DNA of 64,000 bases from Planctomycetota bacterium. GTDB taxonomy: Bacteria; Planctomycetota; Phycisphaerae; Phycisphaerales; UBA5793. The position numbers and the translations under genes are program-made. Of this stretch, positions 1-9,004 are shown in pieces (the first letter of the stretch is position 1; the number at the start of each line of letters is the position of its first letter). The stretch spans positions 2,268,581 to 2,332,580 of the forward strand of contig JABFGK010000001.1 in the NCBI GenBank assembly GCA_013112555.1, in the 5' to 3' direction. The notes beneath the pieces are model-generated. The model searched no databases. It was not told the origin of the DNA and saw only the letters and a program-made list of their open reading frames with translations.

Positions 1-663
1 GAAGCGTAACACTTCACAAATCGACTTGAGCCCCTTACCGAGCAATCCGCCCGGGTGCCGTTTGCGGTAATCTTCGACGGTGAACTGCCGGCGCCGGCTC
101 ACGGCCAGTGCCACGGCATCACCCAATGCCAGCATTGCCGTCGTGCTTGCTGTCGGTGCCAGGTTCAGCGGGCAGGCTTCCATCACATCGCCGATCGACA
201 GGTGAACCGTGGACAGGCGGGCCAACTCGCTGACAGGATTTGACGACATTCCAACGACCGGGATTCCATCGGGTTTGACCAGCGTGGCCAGGGCCACAAC
301 TTCGTCAGTATTCCCGGAGTAACTCATGGCCAACAGCACATCATCAGCGCGGATACGGCCAAGATCGCCGTGCACGGCCTCTGCCGGATGCACAAAATGG
401 CTCGGGACGCCGATGCTGGCCATCGTTGAACTGAGTTTCTGAGCGATCAGGCCGCTTTTTCCCATGCCGGTCGTCACCACATGACCGTGGCAGGCCTCAA
501 GCACATCAATCGCCTGATGCAGTTCATCGCCGAGTTCGTCCGGCAGCCGCTGGACGGCTTCAGCCTCGGCACGAATGGCCCCGAGTACAAACTCGCGCTC
601 GTCGGCCCGGAGGTCACCAACGGTCACCCGGGTTGCTGATCGTGAACCACTCATTGCCGCCAT
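1..663 (-). CDS. kpsF: D-arabinose-5-phosphate isomerase, KpsF/GutQ family (3' end outside window)
   Basis: The family interconverts D-ribulose-5-phosphate and D-arabinose-5-phosphate, the first step of KDO synthesis for lipopolysaccharide. The 221 visible codons hold a SIS sugar-isomerase domain with the characteristic GMGKSG motif, the stretch HPAEAVHGDLGRI and the SYSGNT motif. The frame is still open at base 1, just after the LLGKG segment that links the SIS domain to the paired CBS domains in full-length members (about 320-330 residues), so the CBS part is missing here. I chose the ATG at 663. A second in-frame ATG at 654 is equally possible. It is divergent from scpA. Cytoplasmic. The family assignment is firm. 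Choosing between KpsF and GutQ roles is not possible from sequence alone. Confidence 0.9.
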   Translation of the reverse strand, partial: MAAMSGSRSATRVTVGDLRADEREFVLGAIRAEAEAVQRLPDELGDELHQAIDVLEACHGHVVTTGMGKSGLIAQKLSSTMASIGVPSHFVHPAEAVHGDLGRIRADDVLLAMSYSGNTDEVVALATLVKPDGIPVVGMSSNPVSELARLSTVHLSIGDVMEACPLNLAPTASTTAMLALGDAVALAVSRRRQFTVEDYRKRHPGGLLGKGLKSICEVLRF

Positions 664-827
664 ACCACTCCAATCTCCAATCCTGTCCGGGTCAACGGGT
701 CAGCCGACACGCGGCCCCGTCAATCCGAAGAAGCACCTGATCATTCATTGGCGTCGATCGAATCATAGACGCGCCAACCGGCTACACTCTGGTACGAATC
801 CCAGCGACCTGATACCAGAGCGGAAGT

Positions 828-1742
828 ATGGCTGAACACGAATATACGGTGCGGCTGGATGCCTTTCACGGCCCACTCGACCTGCTGCTTTTCCTGTGCC
901 GCCGGGCTGAGGTGGATGTCGTCAACATCCCAATTACCCAGATTACCGACCAATACCTCGAGTTCCTTGAGCAGTGCGATCAGATCGACGTTGAGCAGGC
1001 CGGCGAGTTTCTGGTCATGGCGGCCACCCTCATGGAGATCAAGAGCCGCGTTCTCGTCCCGCCTGACCCGGATGCCGAGAACGGGGATGGCTCAGATGCA
1101 GCCTCTGATGACATGCTCAGTCAGCTCCAGGAATCAGACCCACGGTATGAACTCATCCAGCAACTGCTGGCCTACAAGCGGGTCCGCGAGGCATCAGCCG
1201 TTCTCGAACGCCGCCGACAGGACTGGCTGGCCCGATACCCGGCCGCTTCACACCCAGTCAACTCGAAGGCACCGCCGACCGCCCAGCCTTCGAGTCTCGA
1301 TGAGCCGTCCGAAGGGCACGAGGACGATCCTGCATTACCCCCACCTCAGGAGACCGATCTCGAGGATATCGGGATCTGGGATTTGTACGAGGTCTTTCAG
1401 CGGATTATCGAGGCCGTCGACTTTTCCCGACTCGGGGATCATCTGGTGGAATACGACGATACACCGTTGCAACTCCATCAGGAGGACCTGCTTGATCAAC
1501 TCAATCGATCAGACGACGGGATCGTGTCGATGCGGTCAGCAATGAAGGGTCGGAATCGGAGTGAGATGATCGGCCTGTTTCTTGCCACACTTGAACTCGT
1601 GCGGCAACGCCTGGTGAGCGTGAAGCAGGACCGCATCCATGAGGACATCGTGCTGGTGTTGAGACCGCAATCAGAAGACGACAATGCAGAAGCGGAACCG
1701 GACGCAGACGCCAAGCCACAAGACCCGGGGCCCGGCGCGTAG
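828..1742 (+). CDS. scpA: Segregation and condensation protein A (ScpA)
   Basis: This is the kleisin subunit that bridges SMC heads with ScpB in bacterial condensin, needed for chromosome compaction and segregation. The 304-residue protein begins with the diagnostic N-terminal helix motif FHGPLDLLLFLCRRAEVDV, followed by the conserved stretch with EFLVMAATLMEIKSR. A charged, proline-rich linker at about residues 130-185 is unusually long. A winged-helix-like C-terminal part then binds SMC (about 190-285, with the LFLATLELVRQR motif). Length is slightly above the usual 240-280 because of the linker and an acidic tail. It converges with the small gene at 1745-2005, leaving only two bases between stops. 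No scpB is present in the window. Confidence 0.95.
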   Translation: MAEHEYTVRLDAFHGPLDLLLFLCRRAEVDVVNIPITQITDQYLEFLEQCDQIDVEQAGEFLVMAATLMEIKSRVLVPPDPDAENGDGSDAASDDMLSQLQESDPRYELIQQLLAYKRVREASAVLERRRQDWLARYPAASHPVNSKAPPTAQPSSLDEPSEGHEDDPALPPPQETDLEDIGIWDLYEVFQRIIEAVDFSRLGDHLVEYDDTPLQLHQEDLLDQLNRSDDGIVSMRSAMKGRNRSEMIGLFLATLELVRQRLVSVKQDRIHEDIVLVLRPQSEDDNAEAEPDADAKPQDPGPGA

Positions 1743-1744
1743 TG

Positions 1745-2005
1745 TCAGCCCGCACCCCCGATATCAGCAAAGTCGTCTGCCTGGGGAACGGCCTCGCCCT
1801 GCTCGTAGTCCACATCATTGCCGTCCACACGCCAGCCCATCGGCTCGCTGCTGAGCATGATTCGACGCTCGCCGGCATACTCATCGCATGACTCGCGGTC
1901 GGCAATCTGCCGAATGGCATCCTGTTCAGAAATGGCCTCCACGTGCCAGCGTCGCTCACGCTGAACCGTCATCTTGACCACTTCAACAACCTCGTACCTC
2001 TTCAA
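1745..2005 (-). CDS. Small conserved-type hypothetical protein
   Basis: This 86-residue protein is not recognised. It is acidic at its C-terminus (EQGEAVPQADDFADIG) and has an N-terminal strand-helix pattern (VEVVKMTVQRERRWHVEAISEQDAIRQIADRE) resembling small domains that modify a repeated alpha-beta unit. No signal peptide, membrane segment or cysteine pair is visible (one Cys only). It converges tightly on scpA, two bases apart. The start is supported by lying just after a purine-rich stretch (GAGAGGTG on the minus strand). A codon pattern like that of neighbouring genes suggests a genuine small gene rather than a shadow, but function cannot be given. Confidence 0.6.
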   Translation of the reverse strand: MKRYEVVEVVKMTVQRERRWHVEAISEQDAIRQIADRESCDEYAGERRIMLSSEPMGWRVDGNDVDYEQGEAVPQADDFADIGGAG

Positions 2006-2209
2006 GCCACACCTCTCGTTCCGGAGTGTCTGATCATAGTCGCCCCACGTGGGAGACCGACAACCGGCATCTCATCCGGCACTCACTTGTAAACGAACCG
2101 ATACCTCCCGTCAACTGGGATCATGCCTGAGTTGGCAGAAAAGTGGATATGCCGGTCTGGACAAATGGCCATCTATCAACGCCTGAGGGACTCCGGCGGC
2201 AGTGCCACC

Positions 2210-2240
2210 ACAAAAAAGACGGGCACACGCTGTGCCCGCC
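2210..2240 (-). terminator. Rho-independent terminator of the Asp-box gene
   Basis: On the minus strand a GC-rich hairpin (GGCGGGCACAG / TGTGCCCGTC, small loop) is followed by a run of six T. It lies about 65 bases downstream of the stop of the 2305-4578 gene, in the right orientation to end its transcript. The rest of 2006-2304 holds no gene that I can support. Confidence 0.75.
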
Positions 2241-2304
2241 TCTGTGCTCGCCCGCCTCGGCTATGCGGTACGAGCCGGGTGCTGTTGAATCGTGTAGGTG
2301 CCCC

Positions 2305-4578
2305 TTACGGCATGATGGCTCGACGAACCGAGTTGCTCAGAACCGATTTATTCCCGCCGTTACCACGTCGCGATAGGGTCTGGAACCAGACATCACGCAG
2401 CGGGGCATTGGCCGGCACCGGCTGCGACAACACAGCCACACCATTGGCGTCAGAAGCAGCTGATCCGAAATCGGTAACCGGATTGATCAAATCAATGCAG
2501 AGTCCGCCGAGTTGCCGGGGACACGGGCCGTTGCCGGTCCCCTTCGTGCTGTACAGGAAGTGAACCGTCTCACCGGGCACGGCACCGTGAGCCGTAAACT
2601 CAGCGGTTGCTCCTCGGTGCAGTTGGTTGGCAGTCAGCCACATGGCACCATCAGGCAACGGGTTCGTCGCATGAATCTCGCCGTTGAATCCGGCTGCCCA
2701 GACCCGCCCCGTCTCGGTCACCGACACGGCCTGGAAGTACCCCAGGGAACCATTGATCGTCTCGCGCTTCCAGGTAGCCCCGCCGTCGGTTGAGTGCAGC
2801 GAAACATCGCGACTGAAACCGCCGTCGGTCTGTGCGATAGCCCAGAGGTCGACGCCGTCCCGGCTGTCAACAGCAAACACTGTTCGTATGTCGTTGCCGA
2901 AACTGTTTGTCTCCCAGGTCCGACCGCCGTCGCGGGTGCGAGCGTAGTACCCCCACCAGCCGACGATCCAGCCGTTCATCGGATCAACGTACACGATGTC
3001 CTCAATGAGCGGATCGCCGGGAATAAGGATCTCCTCCCACGTCGCGCCACCGTCTTCGGTGCGCTCGAGGATCCCGCCGACGCCGTGAATCCAGCCGTGC
3101 TGATCATCAACAAACTGAACGCGCCCCCAGATGGCACCATGGTTGAATGGGGTTGTCCAAGTCTGACCGCCGTCCGTCGTGTGGTAGACCGATTGATCCC
3201 GCCCCCACGTCAGGTCCTGGCCGACCACCCAGATGTCCTGCTCGGTGACACATTCCACGTCATAGGCCCAGAATCCTTCGGGGAGGTCCGGGTATCCAAT
3301 TGATTCCCAGGTGAGCGCCCCGTCGGTCGTCTTGAACACGGTCCCGCCCAGCCCAACGGCGACCGCAACGCGCTCATTCAGGATATCAACACCGCGGAAG
3401 GTCTCATCACGAAGAAACTGCTGTCCGGTGACCTCCGGCTTCTGGACCACCCAGTTGTTGCCACTGTCAGTGGTCCGAACCAGATACGTGTTCTCAGCAA
3501 CCGCCAGGCCGAATGAGTCATCAAGCATTTCAATCTGGTAGATGGGCATCCCGATGCCGCGCGACACGATCTCCCAGGTAAACCCGCCGTCGGACGTTCC
3601 GATCAGAATGCCATGCGGCCCGACGACCCACCCGTGCTGGTCATCGAGAAAGTTCACTTCCCACTTGTACGGCAGGTCGCCGATCTCATCGAACACGAGC
3701 GTCCAGGTGAACCCGGCATCGGTGGACAGCCAGATGTCGCCCTCATGCGAGAGCCCGATCAGACGGGTCGATGTCACAGGGAACAACGTGCTGTGCGGTC
3801 CGTGCTCGTCGAAGGCCTGTGAGATCGGCACCCACGTCTGACCGGTATCGGTCGATTCATAGATTCGTAAGTCGCCGACGACGGAAGCCACGGCACGATT
3901 GGCCGTCGTAAACACCACGTGATTCGTCACGATCGGCAACGCGAGATCCCAGGTCTGCCCGCCGTCAGTCGTTCGAAAGATCCCATCGTCCTGCCCATTG
4001 AGTCCGATGCCCGGGGCCAGGCCGATATTCAGATCACGGAAGTCCATGCTGAACATGACGGGGCAGTCCGGGTAGCCGGAACGGATCTGCCAGGTGACAC
4101 CGCCGTCATCCGTGAATGCACAGGCGCCGTTTGCCCCGATGTAGCCGACCGTGGGGGTCAGGAAGTCGATGTGCGACCACGAGCCGGCCGGTATGTCAGT
4201 CATGGGAATCCAGTTCACGCCGCCATCGACCGTGCGCCATGCCTCACTGTTGTTCCCGGTAATGTAGCCGTGCATCGCATCGACGAACTTGATCGAGTAA
4301 TACGGCCCGTACCAGTACTCGCCTCGATCCCGCTCGACCCACGACTCTCCGCCATCGAAGGTCTCGATGATGTTGAGTTGCTCGCCAACCACAAAACCGT
4401 GGTCCGGCGTATTGAAGGCGACGCCATGCAAACTTACCTCCGTCGGGTACGGCCCCTGCTTCTCCCAGCGTGTCTGTGCCTCGGCAGAGAGGGACACGCC
4501 AATGGCCAGCGTGGTACCGCATACAAAGCGGAGCAGTGTATTCAAGTCTCTGTTGTTCGTGTTCTTCGATTGTGTCAT
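2305..4578 (-). CDS. Secreted Asp-box (YCF48/BNR-type) beta-propeller protein
   Basis: The 757-residue protein starts with a Sec-type signal (basic N-terminus, hydrophobic stretch, cleavage near SAEAQT at about residue 35). The body holds about thirteen Asp-box repeats of the form T-x-D-G-G-x-T-W, for example RTVDGGVNW, FTDDGGVTW, RTTDGGQTW, HTTDGGQTW and HSTDGGATW. That number suggests two propellers, as in sortilin/Xgh74-like folds. The relationship to photosystem assembly factor YCF48 is by repeat type only and implies no photosynthetic role. The last 95 residues form a separate beta domain with two cysteines (LYSTKGTGNGPC, LGGLCIDL) that recurs in the protein at 6556-7494. Probably extracellular. 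The substrate is unknown. It is transcribed alone and ends at the hairpin at 2210-2240. Confidence 0.85.
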   Translation of the reverse strand: MTQSKNTNNRDLNTLLRFVCGTTLAIGVSLSAEAQTRWEKQGPYPTEVSLHGVAFNTPDHGFVVGEQLNIIETFDGGESWVERDRGEYWYGPYYSIKFVDAMHGYITGNNSEAWRTVDGGVNWIPMTDIPAGSWSHIDFLTPTVGYIGANGACAFTDDGGVTWQIRSGYPDCPVMFSMDFRDLNIGLAPGIGLNGQDDGIFRTTDGGQTWDLALPIVTNHVVFTTANRAVASVVGDLRIYESTDTGQTWVPISQAFDEHGPHSTLFPVTSTRLIGLSHEGDIWLSTDAGFTWTLVFDEIGDLPYKWEVNFLDDQHGWVVGPHGILIGTSDGGFTWEIVSRGIGMPIYQIEMLDDSFGLAVAENTYLVRTTDSGNNWVVQKPEVTGQQFLRDETFRGVDILNERVAVAVGLGGTVFKTTDGALTWESIGYPDLPEGFWAYDVECVTEQDIWVVGQDLTWGRDQSVYHTTDGGQTWTTPFNHGAIWGRVQFVDDQHGWIHGVGGILERTEDGGATWEEILIPGDPLIEDIVYVDPMNGWIVGWWGYYARTRDGGRTWETNSFGNDIRTVFAVDSRDGVDLWAIAQTDGGFSRDVSLHSTDGGATWKRETINGSLGYFQAVSVTETGRVWAAGFNGEIHATNPLPDGAMWLTANQLHRGATAEFTAHGAVPGETVHFLYSTKGTGNGPCPRQLGGLCIDLINPVTDFGSAASDANGVAVLSQPVPANAPLRDVWFQTLSRRGNGGNKSVLSNSVRRAIMP

Positions 4579-5054
4579 GATGCGTGCCGCCTGTGCGATC
4601 GATCCGCTGTGAGTACGAGGTATCCAGTGCTGTCAACTGCTGTATTGCAATCGGTGTGCCATTGACCTGATCCGACTCGTGGCACTCTTGAATGACGGCC
4701 TCAACACACTGAAAACGCAGACACATAGCCGCAGCAATGTTTGCTGCACCCGCCGGATCCTCTCATCAGTTTCAGCATCACCCGGCCACACCGGTGTTCG
4801 ATTGGTGAAAACTTTGATCACCCATGTGTCCCGCCGACATGTCACGACCGGTCGAGCTGCAGCCGTTCTCAAATGATCGCAGGCACGCGTGTACCAACAC
4901 GAGGACCTCGGTCCCAGTCTGATATTAGAAGTAGATCAAATCAGATAATCTGATATCATACTGCGGTAACCATGTACAAAGGCCGACCCTGCCTGTGGAT
5001 GGCACCGACTCACTTCTCGGCCTTGCAGCGTATCACTTCAGGGGTACTTGATAT
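4579..5054. other. 476-bp intergenic region between divergent genes
   Basis: Starts of two divergent genes flank this stretch. It must contain both promoters but no convincing -35/-10 pair is visible. The right half (about 4918-4965) is conspicuously AT-rich and holds the palindrome described separately and a TATCAT hexamer at 4954-4959. Short open frames here look like noise. Confidence 0.5.
4940..4954. promoter_or_regulatory. Perfect AT-rich inverted repeat, candidate operator
   Basis: ATCAGAT-A-ATCTGAT is a perfect 7-bp inverted repeat with a one-base centre. The half-site TCTGATAT occurs again 30 bases upstream (4918-4925). The palindrome abuts a TATCAT hexamer (4954-4959) that could be a -10 element for the gene starting at 5055. 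Placement and symmetry suggest a dimeric repressor site. No regulator is identifiable. Confidence 0.4.
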
Positions 5055-5804
5055 ATGACTTCACAGAGCGCGCCGCAGAAAGTATGTGTGATCTGCCACG
5101 AGGACTGTTCCGGCAAGCCACGAGTGAAGGACAATCAGGGGCGCTACTACTGCCGCACCTGCTTCGATGATGCCAAGCGGGCTGCGGCAGCCAGGCGCGA
5201 AGCGGAGCGCATCCAAGAGCAGGCATTCGCCGTCACTGATCCGACAGAGCCCGATGCGAGCCCCATTTTCGATGATCTCGATGTCCCTGATCAACCGCAG
5301 GGTCAGGGATACTTGCAGTTGTGCCCCTCATGTCGACAGCAACTGCCGGCCGAAGCGACCGTGTGTGTTGATTGTGGCATCTACCTTGCAACAGGGAAAG
5401 CGATCAAGGTCAAGAAGGAGAAGAAGAGGAAGAAGTACACACGTGACGGCGAGCCAGATCGCAGCATGGTGGACTACTGCAAGTCACCGTTTGCCCTCGC
5501 GATCGCGCTGCTCGTGTTCTTTGGTCTGTACTTCTGGATGGCCCGCTCAAACGAGTCGCTGGCTGTCAGCTACATCGGCGTGGCATCGATCTTCTCATTG
5601 GCAAGTGGTATTCTCATCCTCGTCTCAGCATTTATGACGAGTGTGACCCAGGGACTCCTGTCCTTGTGTGTGCCGTGCTATGTCATCTACTATATCGCCG
5701 GTGTGTGCGAGAACACCTATCTGCAAGTACTGTTTCTCGTCAACGTACTCGTGTCAGCGTCGCTCTACACATTTCCTCAGTACTCATCATTGGTCTCCAA
5801 CTGA
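5055..5804 (+). CDS. Zinc-ribbon membrane protein, function unknown
   Basis: The 249-residue protein is built of two zinc-binding modules and a membrane domain. The N-terminus has CVICHEDC and YYCRTC (residues about 10-40). A second ribbon has LCPSCRQQ and CVDCGIYL (about 95-115), followed by a very basic stretch (KVKKEKKRKK). Four hydrophobic segments occupy about residues 145-245. Such ribbon-plus-membrane proteins are common in planctomycetes and have no agreed role. The stop overlaps the start of the DUF2752 gene by one base (TGATG), so the two are probably co-transcribed and translationally coupled. Confidence 0.7.
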   Translation: MTSQSAPQKVCVICHEDCSGKPRVKDNQGRYYCRTCFDDAKRAAAARREAERIQEQAFAVTDPTEPDASPIFDDLDVPDQPQGQGYLQLCPSCRQQLPAEATVCVDCGIYLATGKAIKVKKEKKRKKYTRDGEPDRSMVDYCKSPFALAIALLVFFGLYFWMARSNESLAVSYIGVASIFSLASGILILVSAFMTSVTQGLLSLCVPCYVIYYIAGVCENTYLQVLFLVNVLVSASLYTFPQYSSLVSN

Positions 5805-6301
5805 TGAAGCAAACCGCACTCACAACTTCGCTCAACACGGTGCGCAACATCGTTTCCGGCCGATGCTCCATGGCTTGTGGTACGGCCGCCGATCAGACAC
5901 TCATCGAGCGGTTGCTCGGCAAGCGCTTCCTGCTCGCTGCCTGGATCATTGTCATCGGTGCATACATTCACCCGCCCCATGGCATGGGCATCCAGTTCTG
6001 CTGGATGAAGCGGCTCACCGGCGCCGATTGCCCCGGGTGCGGCCTGACACGAAGCATCAGTTGTGCTGCCCGTGGCCTGTTCCAGCAGAGTTGGGAGTAT
6101 CACCCGTTCGGCATGGTGCTCTGGACCGTATTTCTGCTGGTCGTCGTCACGAGCCTCCTGCAACGCACCAATGTCCTGGCAGAACCAGACCGGCGTGTGC
6201 CGGTCAGCGATCGGTTGATCAAGGTGATCTACGGCTTGTTCGTGGCTGCCTTCCTCGGGTATGGCATCTGCCGAGCAGTACTCCTGGGACAGAGCGTGTA
6301 A
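5804..6301 (+). CDS. DUF2752 family membrane protein
   Basis: This 165-residue membrane protein carries the DUF2752 signature: a cysteine-rich loop CWMKRLTGADCPGCGLTRS followed by a helix and the HPFG motif. Three hydrophobic segments surround it. I chose the ATG at 5804 rather than an upstream frame extension, because it overlaps the stop of the preceding gene and the extension looks unlike protein. The family is found widely in planctomycetes, Bacteroidetes and cyanobacteria and its function is unknown. Pairing with a zinc-ribbon membrane protein suggests a common membrane process. Confidence 0.85.
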   Translation: MKQTALTTSLNTVRNIVSGRCSMACGTAADQTLIERLLGKRFLLAAWIIVIGAYIHPPHGMGIQFCWMKRLTGADCPGCGLTRSISCAARGLFQQSWEYHPFGMVLWTVFLLVVVTSLLQRTNVLAEPDRRVPVSDRLIKVIYGLFVAAFLGYGICRAVLLGQSV

Positions 6302-6370
6302 GGCTGTACCCCGCAGACGCCCGTCTCCCGTAGCATGGCCCCCCGAAGCCGCGCACACTCACCCCACATT

Positions 6371-6414
6371 GCAGCGCACCATACCTCACTACGCAGCGCA
6401 CCATACCTCACTAC
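6371..6414. repeat. 22-bp perfect tandem duplication
   Basis: The unit GCAGCGCACCATACCTCACT plus AC is present twice in immediate succession (6371-6392 and 6393-6414) in the intergenic space downstream of the DUF2752 gene. Nothing indicates a function. It may be a recent slippage duplication. Confidence 0.8.
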
Positions 6415-6484
6415 ATCGGACCCCGGCCGCCTCTGACAATGGAAAATTCAATGTCTGGCCGGCCGATGGTGATGACACCACACT

Positions 6485-6512
6485 AAAAAACCCCCTGCGT
6501 GTGCAAGGGGTT
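6485..6512 (-). terminator. Terminator of the choice-of-anchor gene
   Basis: On the minus strand AACCCC pairs with GGGGTT across a 12-base loop, followed by a T run (positions 6485-6490 on the plus strand are A). It is 44 bases past the stop of the gene at 6556-7494. It may also stop the convergent DUF2752 transcript. Confidence 0.65.
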
Positions 6513-6555
6513 CTGTTTGGGATTGATGGTATGAGTGGGCCGGACTTCAGCCTTA

Positions 6556-7494
6556 CTATTGCACCGGCACCTTGAGGACCTCGGTCTTGAGCCCGGGCTG
6601 TGCTGCCTGAAGCCACAGCGTTCGGCCAGACAAACTTGCCGGCACGCGGCCGCTCCAGCCGGCGGAGCCTTCGTCATCTGACATGACCGGCGATGAGACA
6701 GCGCGAGGATTGCTTAAATCGATCGTGACGCCAAGGAATGGAACCCACTGGGTACCGGTGCCTGATGTGCTGGCAGCCAGATACGTCATCGTGTTCGGCA
6801 GCACGTTCAGTGTGTAGACGAAGGCCCGTTGCCCACCGACCAACGGGTCCGGGTCGGTGACGACCACCGCTGCTGCGGATGGCTGCCACTCGTATTGGAG
6901 TGTAAACACACCGGTATGCACGTGGCTCTTGGCATCAGTCCAGAAGAACGGCGGCGGCGGCGGGATCGTCAGCGACAGATACGGGTACATCGTGGCATCG
7001 AGCAGCCCCTCACCTCGAAAGATGCCGAAGTCCTCGGACCTGATGTCAATACTGGTGCCAATCACATCGGCATACGTCCATTCGGTGTAGTCATCACCCT
7101 GGTATTGCATTCCGTCATTGGCAGCGAGGTCGACCGAGTAAATACCCAGGCCGCTTCCGGTAATCGCGCCCAGGTCGAGGCCGTCGAAGTTGAACATCAT
7201 GAGAAGGCCGGATTCGACAAACCACTCATCCTGCGTGATGGCACGTTCCTCCTGGTTCTCCGCCCACATCGTCAGGTCGTAAGTGCCGTCCATGATAAGC
7301 GTCACCCCGGTCAATACCCGAGTGCCGTTCTGAGTGTCAAACTGAGGAAATTGCAGATCGAGCGGCTCGTTGCCCTGGCTCACATCCCAGGTGTACTCGA
7401 TCTGGTGCTCCTCCACATTGGCCAGTGCAGGTGAAACGCCCACCAGGGTTGCGGTGAGCGCGCACAACGATACAGAAGGAAATCGAAACATCAT
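6556..7494 (-). CDS. Secreted choice-of-anchor-type protein with shared C-terminal module
   Basis: The 312-residue protein starts with a signal peptide (MMFRFPSVSLCALTATLVGV..., cleavage near ALA-NV at about 25). Residues 27-205 have the pattern of choice-of-anchor E-type extracellular domains (LQFPQFDTQNG near the start, an alternating beta pattern, a proline run PPPPPFFW late). From about residue 218 a second domain (STSGTG, LGVTIDLSNP, LWLQAA) matches the C-terminal module of the Asp-box protein at 2305-4578, although its cysteines are absent here. No membrane anchor is visible. It is likely secreted or bound to the cell surface. An SD-like AAAGGAG lies seven bases before the ATG. Confidence 0.7.
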   Translation of the reverse strand: MMFRFPSVSLCALTATLVGVSPALANVEEHQIEYTWDVSQGNEPLDLQFPQFDTQNGTRVLTGVTLIMDGTYDLTMWAENQEERAITQDEWFVESGLLMMFNFDGLDLGAITGSGLGIYSVDLAANDGMQYQGDDYTEWTYADVIGTSIDIRSEDFGIFRGEGLLDATMYPYLSLTIPPPPPFFWTDAKSHVHTGVFTLQYEWQPSAAAVVVTDPDPLVGGQRAFVYTLNVLPNTMTYLAASTSGTGTQWVPFLGVTIDLSNPRAVSSPVMSDDEGSAGWSGRVPASLSGRTLWLQAAQPGLKTEVLKVPVQ

Positions 7495-7918
7495 TTGGTT
7501 TCTCCTTTAAGAGTCGGCAACCGCACGACATTCCCTATCTGCCGTGTGATCCGCCGGTCGCTAGGTATGCAGGCTGCCACTGTGCGATGGCTGCCCTCGT
7601 GAGAGAAGGTACCACAGTCCTTCAAGCATGCAAGGTTGTTCGTACAAATACTGTTGACATTTCATCAGAATCCGGACTCCGACATCGTGACGGGGCAGAC
7701 ATCTGTCAGTACCTTCCGTCACGTTGCACGATTGGCACCACGACTTGACTGAAACAGAATGAGAAACGATGACTAGCGGTTGTTTCTGCCGCTGAAATCG
7801 GCACAGCGAATCACATGGTACTGTGACTGCTGCATTGGAGCGTTCGCTCATCATCGTCATCTTGCATGGGTACTGGCTACCGAGTGGAGTTCAAACCCGT
7901 GGGCGACAAGGATACCGC
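7495..7918. other. Intergenic region between divergent genes
   Basis: This holds the start regions of the genes at 7494 (minus) and 7919 (plus). A perfect TTGACA occurs at 7654-7659 on the plus strand but no -10 hexamer stands at the right distance. Nothing else can be supported. Confidence 0.4.
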
Positions 7919-9004
7919 ATGACCAATCCTCTGCTCGTACCATTGACGTTTCGGAATGGCCGCTCGGCCCGTAATCGGGTCTGGCTCGCACCGATGACCA
8001 ATATGTCCAGTCACGCCGACGGCACCCTCTCGGACGATGAACTCGCCTTCCTCGCAGCCCGTGCCGAAGGCGGCTTCGGCATTGTGGAAACGTGCGCTGC
8101 ACACGTCACGCGCGACGGTCAGGGGTGGGCAGGCGCGCTGGCGATGTTCGACGACACCCACCGTGCCGGGTGGCAGCGACTGGCCCAGGAAGTGCACGCA
8201 CACGGCTCACTTCTGATCGGCCAGGCATATCACGGCGGATCCCGCGCGTATCGATCGGCTGACCACCCCGTTCCGTGGTCGTGCAGTCCAGCGGCACCTG
8301 ACGAGCCGGAGGTGCGCCAAGCAACCCCGGATCTGATCGAATCCACCATTCAGGCCTTTGCCGATGCGGCTCGCCGACTCGAGTCCGTGGGAGTGGATGG
8401 AATCGAGTTGCACGGCGCACACGGGTATCTGCTGTGCCAGTTCCTCAGTTCGGTCCTCAATCAGCGCAGCGATGAATGGGGCGGCTCATTGAAAAACCGT
8501 GCTCGGCTCGTTCGCCGGGTGCTCCAGGCGTCACGGGCGGCCGTGAGTGATGACTTCATACTCGGGGTGCGGCTCTCCCCGGAATCATCATCAAGCCTGC
8601 CCGGCCTCGACCTTGACGAGACGCTTCAGGTGGCATCCTGGCTCTGTGACGACGGCGCGGACTTCATCCACATCTCGCTGTGGCACGCAGAGAACAACAG
8701 TGCCAAGCGCCCCGATGAGCACCCTGCCCGGATCTTTCGCGATGCCCTGCCTCACGATGTTCCACTCATTACTGCCGGCAACATCTGGACCATGGAAGAT
8801 GCGATGGCCCAACTCGATTACGGTGCGGATGCCGTGGCACTTGGCCGTGCTGCGATCGCCAACCCGGACTGGCCCGGGCGGGTCATCGAGCAAGGGTTCG
8901 ACCCGAGCCGCCCACCGCTGACAGCCCGTGAGTTGCAGGAGCGAGCCCTCGGCTCGGTGTTCATTGACTACATGCGCAAATGGAGCGACTTTGTGGCGGA
9001 TTGA
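7919..9004 (+). CDS. NADH:flavin oxidoreductase, old yellow enzyme family
   Basis: This is a predicted FMN-dependent oxidoreductase of 361 residues with a TIM barrel. The diagnostic block HGAHGYLLCQFLSSVLNQR followed by DEWGGSLKNRARL is present (about residues 160-190), as are the FMN-phosphate-binding elements TAGNIWT and GADAVALGRAAIANPDWP near the C-terminus. Start at 7919 is favoured by AAGGA six bases upstream and by homology starting at MTNPLLVPLTFRNG. An upstream in-frame extension lacks this. Family members reduce activated double bonds (enones, nitro compounds). The physiological substrate here is unknown. Cytoplasmic, apparently monocistronic. Confidence 0.92.
   Translation: MTNPLLVPLTFRNGRSARNRVWLAPMTNMSSHADGTLSDDELAFLAARAEGGFGIVETCAAHVTRDGQGWAGALAMFDDTHRAGWQRLAQEVHAHGSLLIGQAYHGGSRAYRSADHPVPWSCSPAAPDEPEVRQATPDLIESTIQAFADAARRLESVGVDGIELHGAHGYLLCQFLSSVLNQRSDEWGGSLKNRARLVRRVLQASRAAVSDDFILGVRLSPESSSSLPGLDLDETLQVASWLCDDGADFIHISLWHAENNSAKRPDEHPARIFRDALPHDVPLITAGNIWTMEDAMAQLDYGADAVALGRAAIANPDWPGRVIEQGFDPSRPPLTARELQERALGSVFIDYMRKWSDFVAD

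Noticed and set aside
2305..4578. Photosystem II assembly factor
   Set aside because: The Asp-box repeats resemble YCF48, but the protein has a different C-terminal module and nothing else in the window suggests photosynthesis.
6371..6414. Tandem 22-bp units as a CRISPR array
   Set aside because: Two direct copies without spacers and no cas genes. No CRISPR array was found anywhere in the window.
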